Assembly: GCA_012517545.1 (NCBI GenBank)
Contig: JAAYUW010000066.1
Span: forward strand, 1-46,850
Source of the DNA: Exilispira sp.
Lineage (GTDB): Bacteria; Spirochaetota; JAAYUW01
Reading direction: 5' to 3'
Length of the DNA stretch: 46,850 bases
Shown in pieces: positions 1 to 8,369 of this stretch. Under the pieces are notes generated by a model. That model searched no databases, was not told the DNA's origin, and saw only the letters and a list, made by a program, of their open reading frames with translations. The position numbers were made by a program, and so were the translations under genes. Positions within the stretch are counted from its first letter, which is position 1. Every line of letters begins with the position of its first letter.

Positions 1-1042
1 CATTTTCTCTTGTTGATAATATTATTCCTGTATATGGTAAAGCCAATCTTAAGATACCTAAAAGTTTGCTAAAATCCTCGTCTGAAACTGGATAAGGCAC
101 GTGTGATGAAAGTGGAGCTCCCAGAGCTTTTTCTATCCTTGGAATGCTTACAGTGTGGCAACCAGTACCGAAGCGATCTTCCAGATGATTTGCATGTTCA
201 ATCAAGGCTAAAACCTCAAACTTATATGGGGCAAGACCAAATAGGGCACCTATTCCAACATCTTTAATACCAGCTTCCATGGCTCTATCCATAACATATA
301 ATCTGTTTAAGTAATCTGATTTTGGACCTGTCGGATGATAGTTTTTATATAAAACTTCATCATAAGTTTCTTGAAAGCAAACGTAAGTTCCAATCTTTTT
401 TTCTTCTAATTTTTGAAATTCTTCAACAGTCAAAGGCGCAATCTCAACATTTATTCTTCTAATATTTGATCCATTTTCTCTAACACTATAAGCAATATCT
501 ATAGCATTTAAGAAATACTCAAGTGATGTAGCTTCCGATTCACCTGTTAGAAGGAGAATTCTCTTATGCCCCTGCCTTAAAAGGGATTTTACTTCAAGTT
601 TGATCTGTTCATCATTAAGTTTTGCTCTTTTAATCTTTTTATTATCTTTACGAAAGGCACAATATAGACAGTTATTTGAGCAATAGTTTGCTAAATAAAG
701 TGGTGCAAAAAGAACAAGTCTCTTTCCATAAATTGCCTGTTTTACAATCGATGATACATCAAGAATTCGATCTATATCTTTTTTACTTTTTGCCATGAGC
801 AATATTGCGGCTTCATCAACACTTAATCCCTTTAATTTGAGTGACTTTTTCAAGATAAGCTCAAGATTTTTTGTTGAATACTCTTTTTCCGCATTTTCTA
901 TAATGTTATATAGTTTATCTCTTTCTATAAAACTTTTTTTTGTAAAATTTTTGTCTAAAGAAAAATTATCAGGGTTTTCAGGACTGACAGAATTTTCCGA
1001 TGATTTGGTACTATTTCGAGTCTTTAGTTTGTGCGTTTCCAT
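1..1042 (-). CDS. hydG: HydG, [FeFe]-hydrogenase H-cluster radical SAM maturase (C-terminus cut by window edge)
   Basis: Radical SAM tyrosine lyase family; HydG cleaves tyrosine to p-cresol and supplies CO and cyanide for the hydrogenase H-cluster. I translated the minus strand by hand because the ORF track omits this open-ended frame. About 347 residues are present of a usual 470 or so. The N-terminal helical region contains LKLKGLSVDEAAILL, followed by FAPLYLANYCSNNCLYC with the CX3CX2C cluster motif. Later segments FQETYDEVLYKNYHPTGPKSD and VGIGALFGL fit HydG. The auxiliary-cluster cysteines lie in the missing C-terminus. The start at 1042 is chosen because AGGAGG lies 6 nt upstream; ATG at 1048 would sit directly on that site. 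It overlaps the upstream TM1266-like gene by 32 bp, which implies translational coupling. The identification is firm. Confidence 0.93.
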   Translation of the reverse strand, partial: METHKLKTRNSTKSSENSVSPENPDNFSLDKNFTKKSFIERDKLYNIIENAEKEYSTKNLELILKKSLKLKGLSVDEAAILLMAKSKKDIDRILDVSSIVKQAIYGKRLVLFAPLYLANYCSNNCLYCAFRKDNKKIKRAKLNDEQIKLEVKSLLRQGHKRILLLTGESEATSLEYFLNAIDIAYSVRENGSNIRRINVEIAPLTVEEFQKLEEKKIGTYVCFQETYDEVLYKNYHPTGPKSDYLNRLYVMDRAMEAGIKDVGIGALFGLAPYKFEVLALIEHANHLEDRFGTGCHTVSIPRIEKALGAPLSSHVPYPVSDEDFSKLLGILRLALPYTGIILSTREN

Positions 1043-1295
1043 GAGCATCCTCCTGTTTAGAAAGGATGGATTTTATTCTAACCCCATGGAGACGTCCCAC
1101 TTTACCAGTAAAAGAACCTATTTCATCTGTAGTGGCTTCCACTATAATATTGATAATTCTAATGTTATGATCTTTAATGTTTAAGCCCTGACGACTGAGA
1201 ATAGAATCGGAAAAATCTGAGATGAGTTTTGTTACCTGTGGAATTTTAGAAAAATCTTCGATCATTATACCAATTATGCCAATTCTCTTATCCAT
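1011..1295 (-). CDS. TM1266-family iron-only hydrogenase system putative regulator
   Basis: Small ferredoxin-fold protein (94 aa) of the family found beside HydE/F/G genes and annotated as a putative regulator of the [FeFe]-hydrogenase system; its biochemical role is not established. Family-typical segments are MDKRIGIIGIMIEDFSKIPQV at the start, then a region reading TTDEIGSFTGKVGRLHGV, and a final VRIKSILSK. The ORF track starts at a GTG at 1337, but the family begins at MDKRIG. An AGAGG site lies 8 nt before that ATG, so 1295 is preferred. Its 3' end overlaps hydG by 32 bp, and the hydG ribosome binding site lies inside its last codons. The pairing of the two genes supports both calls. Confidence 0.88.
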   Translation of the reverse strand: MDKRIGIIGIMIEDFSKIPQVTKLISDFSDSILSRQGLNIKDHNIRIINIIVEATTDEIGSFTGKVGRLHGVRIKSILSKQEDAHGNAQTKDSK

Positions 1296-1620
1296 CAGAT
1301 CATCCTCTGGATTTGATAAAAAAAAATTAAAAGCCACCTCTTAAAAAAAGGCAATGTGTAATCTCCTTAAGATGAATAAATCCATCTTTTAGATTTCAAA
1401 ATTAAAATAGATATATATGGATAATTGTCAAGGATTATAATCTATAAAAATTAAACTATTTCAACTTTTACACCTGAAATTTGTGGTCTATACCTTGATT
1501 ATCGAGTTTAAATAATTAAAGTTCCGGCTTGTTTTTTGTGTGGCTAGAACAGTCGAAAGTCAGAGCTTAAAGTTTTTACAAGTTAGCCCAAACTTTCCGG
1601 CGAAGAGCCAAGAAATATTA
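1296..1620. other. Intergenic stretch, no gene seen
   Basis: About 325 bases with no open frame longer than a few codons on either strand. It separates the hydrogenase maturation genes from the YbjQ gene. Around 1553-1578 it contains one of the dispersed AAAGTC-type motifs seen in several gaps of this window, and a weak inverted pair (aaagttt / aaacttt) that is too short to call a terminator. A minus-strand promoter for the TM1266-hydG pair is expected here, but I could not pick a convincing -35/-10 pair. Confidence 0.5.
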
Positions 1621-1941
1621 CTATTCCACTATAACAGCTGTTCCTGAAACAGATACCATAAGCATGCTTCCGTTTTGCCCTAAAACTTCATAGTCAAGAT
1701 CAACTCCAACTATAGCATTTGCACCGAGTTCTACCGCTCTTTGTTCCATCTCAAGTAGTGCTGCTTCTTTTGCTCTTATCAGCTCATCTTCGTATGCTTT
1801 CGATCTTCCACCCACAAAATCTGTTAAACTGGCAAGAAAATCTTTCATAAAGTTTGCACCAGCGATCACCTCTCCTGTTACTATGCCAAGGTAAGAGCTT
1901 ATGCTTTTCCCTTCTATTGAAGGAGTAGTAGTAATAATCAT
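1621..1941 (-). CDS. YbjQ / UPF0145 family protein
   Basis: A 106-residue cytoplasmic protein of the YbjQ (UPF0145, heavy-metal-binding-like) family, which forms compact oligomers of unproven function. Family marks are the N-terminal [12 protein letters not shown], the glycine-valine strand [14 protein letters not shown], the helix [20 protein letters not shown] and the closing VDLDYEVLG. The length is normal for the family. The ORF-track start six codons upstream is replaced by the ATG at 1941 because GGAGG stands 6 nt before it and the family starts with MII. It is a single gene with no evident functional link to its neighbours. Confidence 0.88.
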   Translation of the reverse strand: MIITTTPSIEGKSISSYLGIVTGEVIAGANFMKDFLASLTDFVGGRSKAYEDELIRAKEAALLEMEQRAVELGANAIVGVDLDYEVLGQNGSMLMVSVSGTAVIVE

Positions 1942-2048
1942 AGGTAGCCTCCATATCATATTTTTAGCAATTTTTTGTAAAAGATTATCTCTATTTATAT
2001 TATTATCATATAATGCAAAAGGAAAGGTTTTTAATCTTTGGTAAAAAA

Positions 2049-3314
2049 TTATGGTTTAATTTTATATGAAATCGTAGAACTATTATAATAAAAAGCAAGA
2101 ATCTGTAAATAGTTAAACCCTTTTTCGGCCATATTTTTGGCTCCTATCTGTGAAAGTCCAACTCCATGACCGTACCCATAACCAGAAAATGTGAAATTCT
2201 GTGAGTTTTCGTTATAGCACACACTGAATATTGTGGATTTTATAACAGTTGTTCCTACAATTTTTCGAAAGGCATCAGATGATGTTGTATAAGTTTTATT
2301 ATTTGAAAAAGAGACTGTAACAGTTGTTGCTCGTTTATCAATGCCTACACTATCTACTTTGATCGATGTAGCATATCCATCTACAGCGTAACCGGCTCTT
2401 TCAAACAATGTCTTGATAAAATATCTGCCTATATCTGCTTTCCATATGGTGTAATCATCCGAGTATGGGTCAGGTTTGACCTGAAATACTGGAGAAGATG
2501 TTTTCCCCCAGACACGATCAGGAGTTGTAAGGATACCTCCTGAGTTAGAGTGAAAGTAGGCTGGAAAGATTTTATCATCATATAAAAGCACAAGATTATC
2601 CGTCTGTGCAACCAGTGGAATAAAAAAGGAAATGTTATCATAGAGAAAAACCTGAGAATTTATGGAGTTTGTTATATCGTAAGGTTTATCTTCAAGCTTT
2701 GTCGCCCAGAAATATGTCCTGGCTGCTATTATTTGAGCTTTTATTGCTTCTTCAGGGAATTTCATCCCCATCTCGGCTCTTGCAACTCCTGCCAGGTAGT
2801 AAATCAAAGGCATACTGCTAATAAGGTAAAGTGTGTTTGAGTCTTTTCTCTGAACAATTAACTGTTTTCCATAATTTTTCTCTTTAAAAGTAAAACCAGT
2901 CTCACTTACAAATGTTGATACCTGTTCAACTTCCTTTATTATATAAGATCCATCGACTGAAGTATCCAGCAGGTCACCATCTTTATAGATTGGTGAATCC
3001 GAAAAAACTTCAAAAGAGCTATCTTCTGTAATAAGCATCCGTACACGGATATTTGCATCTATACAACTGCTGTAAATACCAAGATCTTTTTTTTCCGGGA
3101 AACTCTGTACGAATCCTTCGCCACCAGGACCTGTTGTTTCTCTTATATACTGATATGTCTCAGTGCAGGAGCTTAAAATCAAAAGAAAAAAGATAAAAAT
3201 ACAAATTAATGTTATATTTAAGATTCGAGTGCTCTTTTTATTGTATATAATTTGAATTGTTTTTTTTATGCTCATACATCTACTCATACAGTTAATCTTT
3301 TTGATAAAGTGCAT
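2049..3314 (-). CDS. SpoIID/LytB-domain lipoprotein, putative peptidoglycan lytic transglycosylase
   Basis: A 421-residue secreted lipoprotein. A basic N-terminus and one hydrophobic segment end in the lipobox LILSSC near residue 50. The SpoIID domain follows: [18 protein letters not shown] with the conserved Glu used by SpoIID to cut denuded glycan strands, then AARTYFW, a middle YFHSNSGG segment, and the C-terminal [15 protein letters not shown] signature. The gene begins 14 bp after flgG on the same strand, so it is probably cotranscribed with the flagellar rod genes. A wall-cutting enzyme there could help the rod cross the peptidoglycan, which is inference. No strong ribosome site marks 3314; internal ATGs at 3287 or 3275 are possible and keep the signal segment. 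The family call is firm and the flagellar role is tentative. Confidence 0.85.
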   Translation of the reverse strand: MHFIKKINCMSRCMSIKKTIQIIYNKKSTRILNITLICIFIFFLLILSSCTETYQYIRETTGPGGEGFVQSFPEKKDLGIYSSCIDANIRVRMLITEDSSFEVFSDSPIYKDGDLLDTSVDGSYIIKEVEQVSTFVSETGFTFKEKNYGKQLIVQRKDSNTLYLISSMPLIYYLAGVARAEMGMKFPEEAIKAQIIAARTYFWATKLEDKPYDITNSINSQVFLYDNISFFIPLVAQTDNLVLLYDDKIFPAYFHSNSGGILTTPDRVWGKTSSPVFQVKPDPYSDDYTIWKADIGRYFIKTLFERAGYAVDGYATSIKVDSVGIDKRATTVTVSFSNNKTYTTSSDAFRKIVGTTVIKSTIFSVCYNENSQNFTFSGYGYGHGVGLSQIGAKNMAEKGFNYLQILAFYYNSSTISYKIKP

Positions 3315-3328
3315 ACTTTCTTTAAAGA

Positions 3329-4123
3329 TTATCTTTTCATCCCGATGGCTGTTTGCAATAGAGAGTCAGCCGTTGTTATTGACTTTGAGTTGAACTCATA
3401 AGCCCTCTGGGCAACTATAAGATTTACCATGGATTCGACAGTATTGACATTTGACATCTCAAGGTATCCCTGATGAACAGATCCAAAGCCAGCAGAACCA
3501 GGTGTGCCGGGTATGGCATAACCTGAAGCCTGAGTTTCTTTGAATAGATTCTCTCCAGCAGCTTCGAGTCCAGCATTGTTGGTAAAGCGGAAAAGCTGTA
3601 TTTGTCCTACAGGGATTGGCGTATCGTTACCAGCGACCTTTGCAAAGATCCTTCCATCTGGAGTAATATTTATCTCATCATAAACAAAACCATCAGGCAA
3701 GATGACTTCTGGAACAAGCCTATAACCTTCAGACGTAACTATCTGTCCGTTTGAGTCAACCTTAAACGAACCGTCTCGAGTATATCCAAATGAACCATCG
3801 TACATCTGAACTCTAAAAAAACCATCTCCCATTATTGCTATATCTGTTCTCACTTCGGTATGCTGCAGGGCTCCCTGTGCAAAGATCTTCTGAGTTGCGG
3901 CAACCTTAGCACCGTAACCTATTTGAATAGGAACTGGTGATATGGTTTCATCCATAATAGGAGTTCCAGCCATCCTTACCTTCTGGTATAAAAGATCTTC
4001 AAACTCAGCTCTACTCTTTTTAAACCCTGAAGTATTAACATTGGCTAAATTATTAGAGATAATATCAATATTTGTCTGCTGGGCTGACATGCCAACTGCA
4101 CCTATCCATAGTGAATTTATCAT
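3329..4123 (-). CDS. flgG: FlgG, flagellar distal rod protein
   Basis: A 264-residue distal rod subunit of the flagellar basal body, exported by the flagellar type III apparatus. The N-terminal rod motif MINSLWIGAVGMSAQQTNID and NNLANVNTSGFKKSRAEFEDL is typical of FlgG. The central D1 region has GFFRVQMYDGSFGYTRDGSF. The C-terminal motif reads LEMSNVNTVESMVNLIVAQR and then ends in TADSLLQTAIGMKR. The length matches the usual 260-264 residues. The ATG at 4123 is used, with AAAGGAG 5 nt upstream, rather than the ORF-track start six codons earlier. It follows flgF by about 90 bp on the same strand, an order common in spirochaetes and Gram-positive lineages. Confidence 0.96.
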   Translation of the reverse strand: MINSLWIGAVGMSAQQTNIDIISNNLANVNTSGFKKSRAEFEDLLYQKVRMAGTPIMDETISPVPIQIGYGAKVAATQKIFAQGALQHTEVRTDIAIMGDGFFRVQMYDGSFGYTRDGSFKVDSNGQIVTSEGYRLVPEVILPDGFVYDEINITPDGRIFAKVAGNDTPIPVGQIQLFRFTNNAGLEAAGENLFKETQASGYAIPGTPGSAGFGSVHQGYLEMSNVNTVESMVNLIVAQRAYEFNSKSITTADSLLQTAIGMKR

Positions 4124-4216
4124 AAAGACTCCTTTATTCAAAACAATTTAAATTATCTATCGAACTGTCAATGTAATTTCAAAATTAAGTTAATACCGGT
4201 TTATGGTTTCAACATA

Positions 4217-5020
4217 TTACATCCTTCCAACCTGATTTATCGCTCTTGAAGTCGCATCATCTTCAGCCTGCAAAGTCTTTGAGTTTGCTTCATAGGACCT
4301 CTGAGCTTCGATGAGTCTGACCATTTCAAGTATAGGGTTGACATTTGATGCCTCCACAAAACCAACATGGATGCGGGTCTGATTTTTTTCTCTAAGTTGT
4401 GCACTACCAGAGTAGCGAGTTTCTTTATACATGGAATCACCAACCTTTTCAAGGTATTTCATATCTTCAAACGAATAAAATGGTATCCTATCCAGATAAC
4501 TATAGTTTGAAGAATTAAAATCTTTTACCCAGACCTGGCCAAACTGATCAAGTTTGAAATCCTTATTTGCAACATTTATCGGTCCATTTTCACCAAGAAC
4601 AACATACCCTTGCTTTGTTACAATTGTCCCATCATTATTAAGGTTTAGTTCACCATTTCTTGTATACATTTTTCCATATTGAGTCATGACAGAAAAGAAA
4701 GCCCCTTCTGTTTCTATAGCAAAATCCAGTGGGTGTTCTGTTTGAACGAAAGACCCTGTACGAAAATCCGTAAACTTTTCGTTAACTTCTGCACCTGTTC
4801 CTATTTTACCAACTATTGGAGCTATATCGAAGGCTCCTCCATCATAGATAAAGAACTTTTCATTCATGCGGTGCAAAAGCATCTGTGGAAACTCTTTTAC
4901 TATCGCCTGGTCCTGTTTATATGATGTTGTATTTACATTTGCAAGATTATTGGCTATTATATCGATTCGCTCATTTTGAACTATCATCCCTGCTGCAGCA
5001 GTATATAAACCTCTGACCAT
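4217..5020 (-). CDS. flgF: FlgF/FlhO-type flagellar basal-body rod protein
   Basis: A 267-residue flagellar rod protein paralogous to the FlgG that follows it. The N-terminus MVRGLYTAAAGMIVQNERID with NNLANVNTTSYKQDQA is the conserved rod signature. The centre has AFFSVMTQYGKMYTRNGELN, and the C-terminus has EASNVNPILEMVRLIEAQR. It resembles the FlgF/FlhO group rather than FlgG because the second conserved block is diverged and it lies first in the pair. It is secreted through the flagellar export gate to form the proximal rod. A GGTGG element lies about 6 nt before the start. The next gene upstream is an unrelated xdhC-like gene, so the flagellar unit probably starts here. Confidence 0.9.
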   Translation of the reverse strand: MVRGLYTAAAGMIVQNERIDIIANNLANVNTTSYKQDQAIVKEFPQMLLHRMNEKFFIYDGGAFDIAPIVGKIGTGAEVNEKFTDFRTGSFVQTEHPLDFAIETEGAFFSVMTQYGKMYTRNGELNLNNDGTIVTKQGYVVLGENGPINVANKDFKLDQFGQVWVKDFNSSNYSYLDRIPFYSFEDMKYLEKVGDSMYKETRYSGSAQLREKNQTRIHVGFVEASNVNPILEMVRLIEAQRSYEANSKTLQAEDDATSRAINQVGRM

Positions 5021-5086
5021 CTTATTACCACCAGTATTTTTAATAAGTTTCGGCAGAATGTTAAAATATTGAGTAAAAGAGGTTGA

Positions 5087-6169
5087 TTAATTAAGATTTT
5101 TAATAATTTCCTGGACAATTGAAAGATTATTTTGATCTTTATTATATCTTGTTGCCTGAATCTGTGCGGCTATTGAGATGGCTATTTCTGCAGCTGAAGT
5201 TCCCCCTATATCAAGTCCAATAGGGCTATAAAAAGGTAGAGATTCAAGTTTCTCCTTAAGAGAAGATGTGTCTTTGAATAGCGGCTTAAAACCTTTGAAA
5301 AGATTTTCTAAAACAGATTTAACTTTGCTTTTAGAACCTATCATGCCGATGTATGAAAATTGAAAATCATGTTTTAAATATAGATTTAGAATGTAATTTA
5401 GAATAACATTATCATCCTGATGTCCATGAGTAACTATTACAACAAAGCTGGCTGGTTTTAGAAAATTTTTTAAATCGATTTGATTTCTTTTATTTTCAGT
5501 TTTATCTTCAGAAATATCGAATTTAACTGGCTCTTCGAGCCATTTAAAGGCTTTTATATAGGAAGTGTCACTTTTTAAAATATTATCATGAGAAATATTG
5601 GATATACCATAAAAACCTATATTTGAGTAAGAAGAGTAAAGTTGGCTTATATCTTTTATCTTATTTTCATCTTTATCAAAAATACAAATCGAATAACCAA
5701 GATCCTTTACAAGATTTACAAGATTTAAACCTATGTTACCTGCGCCAAATATATTTAGCTGGATATTTGCGAAAAGCTCAAAAAAAAGCGTAAGAGAGCC
5801 ACCACAGGTTGAGTCAAGTGACAGGTTGTTTTTTGATGTTAGATCCTTTTTTGAAGATGAATCTATCCGTGACAATAAATCTTTTTCATCTTTTGAATTA
5901 ACTTTTGCATTATTGTTGTTGTTTTCAAGTATCAAACTAAAGTACGCATATTTTTCATTTTTTTTTATCATTGAAAGACTATAATCCACAGCAAAGGTTT
6001 CTGAAGCACCACCACCAACTGAACCATCAAGTCTACCATTTTCATTGACTATCATCTTGAATCCAGGCTTTGCAGGTGTCGAACCTGAAGATTCTACAAC
6101 TGTCACAAGAACGCATGGGGAATATTTGCCTAAAAGTTCGTTAAAGGAATTAAAAAAATCACCGCTCAT
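5087..6169 (-). CDS. XdhC/CoxI-family molybdenum hydroxylase maturation factor
   Basis: XdhC-type chaperones bind sulfurated molybdenum cofactor and hand it to xanthine-dehydrogenase-type enzymes. The N-terminal XdhC/CoxI domain has VTVVESSGSTPAKPGFKM and GSVGGGASE, then STCGGSLTLFFE. A Rossmann domain starts at LNIFGAGNIG and the protein ends in YSPIGLDIGGTSAAEIAISI, all family hallmarks. Two low-complexity insertions stand out: about 38 Asn/Ser/Lys/Asp-rich residues between the two halves of the first domain, and a shorter one in the Rossmann domain. The ORF-track start is a TTG; the ATG nine codons later (6169, weak GTGAG upstream) is preferred. Its partner enzyme is the molybdenum hydroxylase at 10.2-14.4 kb. 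An octamer repeat begins about 67 bp upstream of the start. Confidence 0.88.
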   Translation of the reverse strand: MSGDFFNSFNELLGKYSPCVLVTVVESSGSTPAKPGFKMIVNENGRLDGSVGGGASETFAVDYSLSMIKKNEKYAYFSLILENNNNNAKVNSKDEKDLLSRIDSSSKKDLTSKNNLSLDSTCGGSLTLFFELFANIQLNIFGAGNIGLNLVNLVKDLGYSICIFDKDENKIKDISQLYSSYSNIGFYGISNISHDNILKSDTSYIKAFKWLEEPVKFDISEDKTENKRNQIDLKNFLKPASFVVIVTHGHQDDNVILNYILNLYLKHDFQFSYIGMIGSKSKVKSVLENLFKGFKPLFKDTSSLKEKLESLPFYSPIGLDIGGTSAAEIAISIAAQIQATRYNKDQNNLSIVQEIIKNLN

Positions 6170-6235
6170 AGTTTGCTCACTAAATAAAAACTCCAATACT
6201 CAAATGTTAAATGTGATGCTTGTAAATATATATAC

Positions 6236-6340
6236 AGCTATTTAACTATTTAACTATTTAACTATTTAGCTATTTAGCTATTTAGCTATTTAACTATTTA
6301 ACTATTTAACTATTTAGCTATTTAACTATTTAGCTATTTA
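6236..6340. repeat. Octamer tandem repeat, (TTTARCTA) x 12 plus partial units
   Basis: Twelve consecutive 8-bp units run from 6241 to 6336, flanked by partial units. Only one position varies: unit A is TTTAACTA and unit B is TTTAGCTA. The order is AAABBBAAABAB, which suggests growth by duplication of a 24-bp block. The unit length is not a multiple of three and lies outside coding sequence, between the stop of the PLP-enzyme gene and the start of the xdhC-like gene, both read on the minus strand. Such arrays change copy number by slippage, so expression of the downstream maturation factor could vary; this effect is inferred. Confidence 0.95.
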
Positions 6341-6359
6341 GATAAAAGATATAATTTAA

Positions 6360-6391
6360 TTGTTCAACAAATTACTTGTTCAACAAATTAC
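6360..6391. repeat. Two perfect head-to-tail 16-bp copies with near-palindromic core
   Basis: The 16-mer TTGTTCAACAAATTAC occurs twice in a row (6360-6375 and 6376-6391), directly before the stop codon end of the PLP-enzyme gene and next to the octamer array. Each copy contains TTGTTCAACAA, a palindrome with one unpaired central base. Two palindromes spaced 16 bp apart could be protein-binding sites or short RNA hairpins behind the PLP gene. There is no U-run, so a simple terminator is unlikely. Confidence 0.85.
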
Positions 6392-6394
6392 CTT

Positions 6395-7852
6395 TTAACT
6401 TAAGACTTCTTGATTGAACTGCTCAATCATTTTATCTATTGTAGGAGTCAAAGATTGGATGGATGTCCAGAAATCATCATCATACCAGAGTTCATTTATC
6501 TGTTGCACTGTTTTCCCTTGTTGTTCAACCCAGGTGAAGTACTTAAGGTTGTGTATCCTTTTTCTATCTCTGTAGTTAAGTTCACAAAGGTTGTCAGTTT
6601 TAGATCCAGAAAGAATTTTATTGTAATCAACAGCTGCATTTTCTTTTGTATACCTGCCATACTGTTCATTAAGTTCGATAAGTCTGCTTTGATATAGTTC
6701 CATTGAGTCTGTTAAAACGGTAAATACGACATCTTTATCGTTAAGCTCATAATATTTAGCGAACTTTATAGCAGATAAGAGGTTTGAACAACCAGAGATA
6801 CCAAGTAAATCCAGTTTTGAAACAATTTCATTTGAAATACCTTGTGATAAAAGGTAGTTTTTTCCTTCCTGCTCATTAAAGAGTCTTATCATGGACATAG
6901 TATCTGAGTCATCTATAGCTATAACCATATCGGTATTTTTAACATTATGTATCCAGGGGACATGCTTGTCTCCAATACCTTCAATCCTATGACCACCAAA
7001 ACCATTTTCAAGAAGGGTAGGGCACTGCAAAGCTTCAGATGCTGCTATTTTAACATTCCCAAAAGTTTGTTTTAGTCTATCACCAGCCGCAATGGTTCCA
7101 GCAGAGCCTGTTGCACTCACAAAACCGGATAACCTTTTTCCCTCTTTTTTATATCCTTCAAAAACTTCGAGTATCGCAGAAGCAGTCACTTCATAGTGCC
7201 AGAGATAGTTTCCAAACTCGTCAAATTGATTGAATATAACTACATCATCTCTAGTTTTTTTAAGTTCGTTGCATTTATCAAAAATTTCTTTAACATTGCT
7301 CTCACAACCAGGAGTGGCGATAATCTCTCCAGCAATTTTTTTCAACCAATCAAACCTTTCTTTGCTCATCTGTTCAGGCAAAATGGCTATCGAGTCGCAT
7401 CCAAGAAGAGCACAGTTGTAAGAACCACCACGGCAATAGTTGCCAGTAGATGGCCACACAGCTTTCTGTGCTGTACTGTCAAAATTACCACTAACAAGAG
7501 CTGGAACAAGACAACCATAAGTAGCTCCAACTTTGTGTGCGCCAGTTGGAAACCATTTGCCAACAAGTGCAACTATCTTTGCATCAACGCCTGTTAGCTC
7601 TTTAGGAAATTCAATAAAGTTAACACCACCATATAAACCACCTAAAGGTTTTGGTTCATTTTTCCAGGTTATTCTGAAAAGGTTAAGACTATTTACATCC
7701 CAGAGTCCAACAGATTTTAGTTTTTCTTTTATATTTGAAGGGATAAGCTGTGGATTTTTCATCTGCTCAAAAGTGGGTAAAAGTATATTTTTTGTCCTGC
7801 ATCTTTCAATATTTCGTTTTCGAATTTCCTTATTTATATTAAGATTTATCAT
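6395..7852 (-). CDS. Fold-type-II PLP-dependent lyase (TrpB/diaminopropionate ammonia-lyase-like), substrate unknown
   Basis: A 485-residue enzyme of the tryptophan-synthase-beta/cysteine-synthase superfamily. The motif WFPTGAHKVGATYG carries the likely Schiff-base lysine in a TrpB-like GAHK context. STGNYCRGGSYNCALLG corresponds to the asparagine loop. SATGSAGTIAAGDRLK is the glycine-rich phosphate-binding segment. It is longer than diaminopropionate ammonia-lyase (about 400 aa) and does not match that family's NAFKMLGG motif, so I do not give that name. AGGAGG stands 4 nt before the ATG. It precedes the xdhC-like gene on the same strand; an association with molybdenum hydroxylases suggests a role in breaking down an amino-acid product of purine or N-heterocycle catabolism, but this is inference. 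Confidence 0.75.
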   Translation of the reverse strand: MINLNINKEIRKRNIERCRTKNILLPTFEQMKNPQLIPSNIKEKLKSVGLWDVNSLNLFRITWKNEPKPLGGLYGGVNFIEFPKELTGVDAKIVALVGKWFPTGAHKVGATYGCLVPALVSGNFDSTAQKAVWPSTGNYCRGGSYNCALLGCDSIAILPEQMSKERFDWLKKIAGEIIATPGCESNVKEIFDKCNELKKTRDDVVIFNQFDEFGNYLWHYEVTASAILEVFEGYKKEGKRLSGFVSATGSAGTIAAGDRLKQTFGNVKIAASEALQCPTLLENGFGGHRIEGIGDKHVPWIHNVKNTDMVIAIDDSDTMSMIRLFNEQEGKNYLLSQGISNEIVSKLDLLGISGCSNLLSAIKFAKYYELNDKDVVFTVLTDSMELYQSRLIELNEQYGRYTKENAAVDYNKILSGSKTDNLCELNYRDRKRIHNLKYFTWVEQQGKTVQQINELWYDDDFWTSIQSLTPTIDKMIEQFNQEVLS

Positions 7853-8048
7853 ATAACCTCCTGAAGTTCAACGTTCATGTTTTATAAATATACTATTAAA
7901 TTATTTTTTTGCCATTATTTTCTACTCTTCGGTAAATAAGTCTCTAAAAAAGTTTAAAGTCTAAAGTCCGGGGAAAGGAATTCTTTTAATTTTGCAATTT
8001 CATCATTTAGTGGTAAGATTGTTACATAAAAGAAAAAAACAAATTAAA

Positions 8049-8369
8049 ATGGAAGAAAGAGAAAAATTATTAATTTCAACGCAAATAGTGAAGGATTGCT
8101 TCTGGGATTATTCAATAACGGATAAAGAAGTTCTGGAAATAATTGAAAGTGGAGATTTTGAAGTCAAGAAAAAAGTTTTTATTAAGATAATAAAAAATTC
8201 AACAGCAAAGGTAGATGCTCTTCGCCTTTTTAAAAAGAATGAGCTGAAAAAACTCTTCGAAGATTTACCACCTGAATTGAAAGAGAGCGAAAAAGTTAAG
8301 ATTCTTGAAAATTGTTTTTTTGATGAAAATCACAGGATTTCGAGGTATGAATGGAGAAAATATCAATAA
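8049..8369 (+). CDS. Putative antitoxin paired with AbiEii-like nucleotidyltransferase toxin
   Basis: A 106-residue acidic/basic helical protein with no recognised catalytic motif. Its architecture (DCFWDYSITDKEVLEIIESG near the start, then a charged helix containing KIIKNSTAKVDALRLF) resembles the small proteins encoded directly before AbiEii/AbiGii-type nucleotidyltransferases. Its last 23 bp overlap the toxin gene, typical of toxin-antitoxin pairs. The ORF-track start is a TTG; the ATG at 8049 is more likely although its ribosome site is weak. The antitoxin role is inferred from position and size. The pair is on the opposite strand to the surrounding genes. Confidence 0.62.
   Translation: MEEREKLLISTQIVKDCFWDYSITDKEVLEIIESGDFEVKKKVFIKIIKNSTAKVDALRLFKKNELKKLFEDLPPELKESEKVKILENCFFDENHRISRYEWRKYQ

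Noticed and set aside
795-1184. 129-codon plus-strand ORF over hydG and TM1266-like genes
   Set aside because: Lies antisense to two well-supported overlapping genes and encodes no recognised domain.
1562-1600. Inverted pair aaagttt/aaacttt as a terminator
   Set aside because: Only 7 A/T-rich pairs, no T-run, and no gene ends just before it.
6236-6340. Octamer array considered as a CRISPR-like array
   Set aside because: Units are directly adjacent with no spacers, and only 8 bp long; it is a simple tandem repeat.
7196-7597. 133-codon plus-strand ORF opposite the PLP enzyme
   Set aside because: Shadow frame of a gene with clear PLP motifs; no ribosome site or domain.
6395-7852. Calling the PLP enzyme diaminopropionate ammonia-lyase (YgeX)
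   Set aside because: Too long, and the lysine motif is TrpB-like GAHKVG rather than that family's motif; only the fold type is supported.
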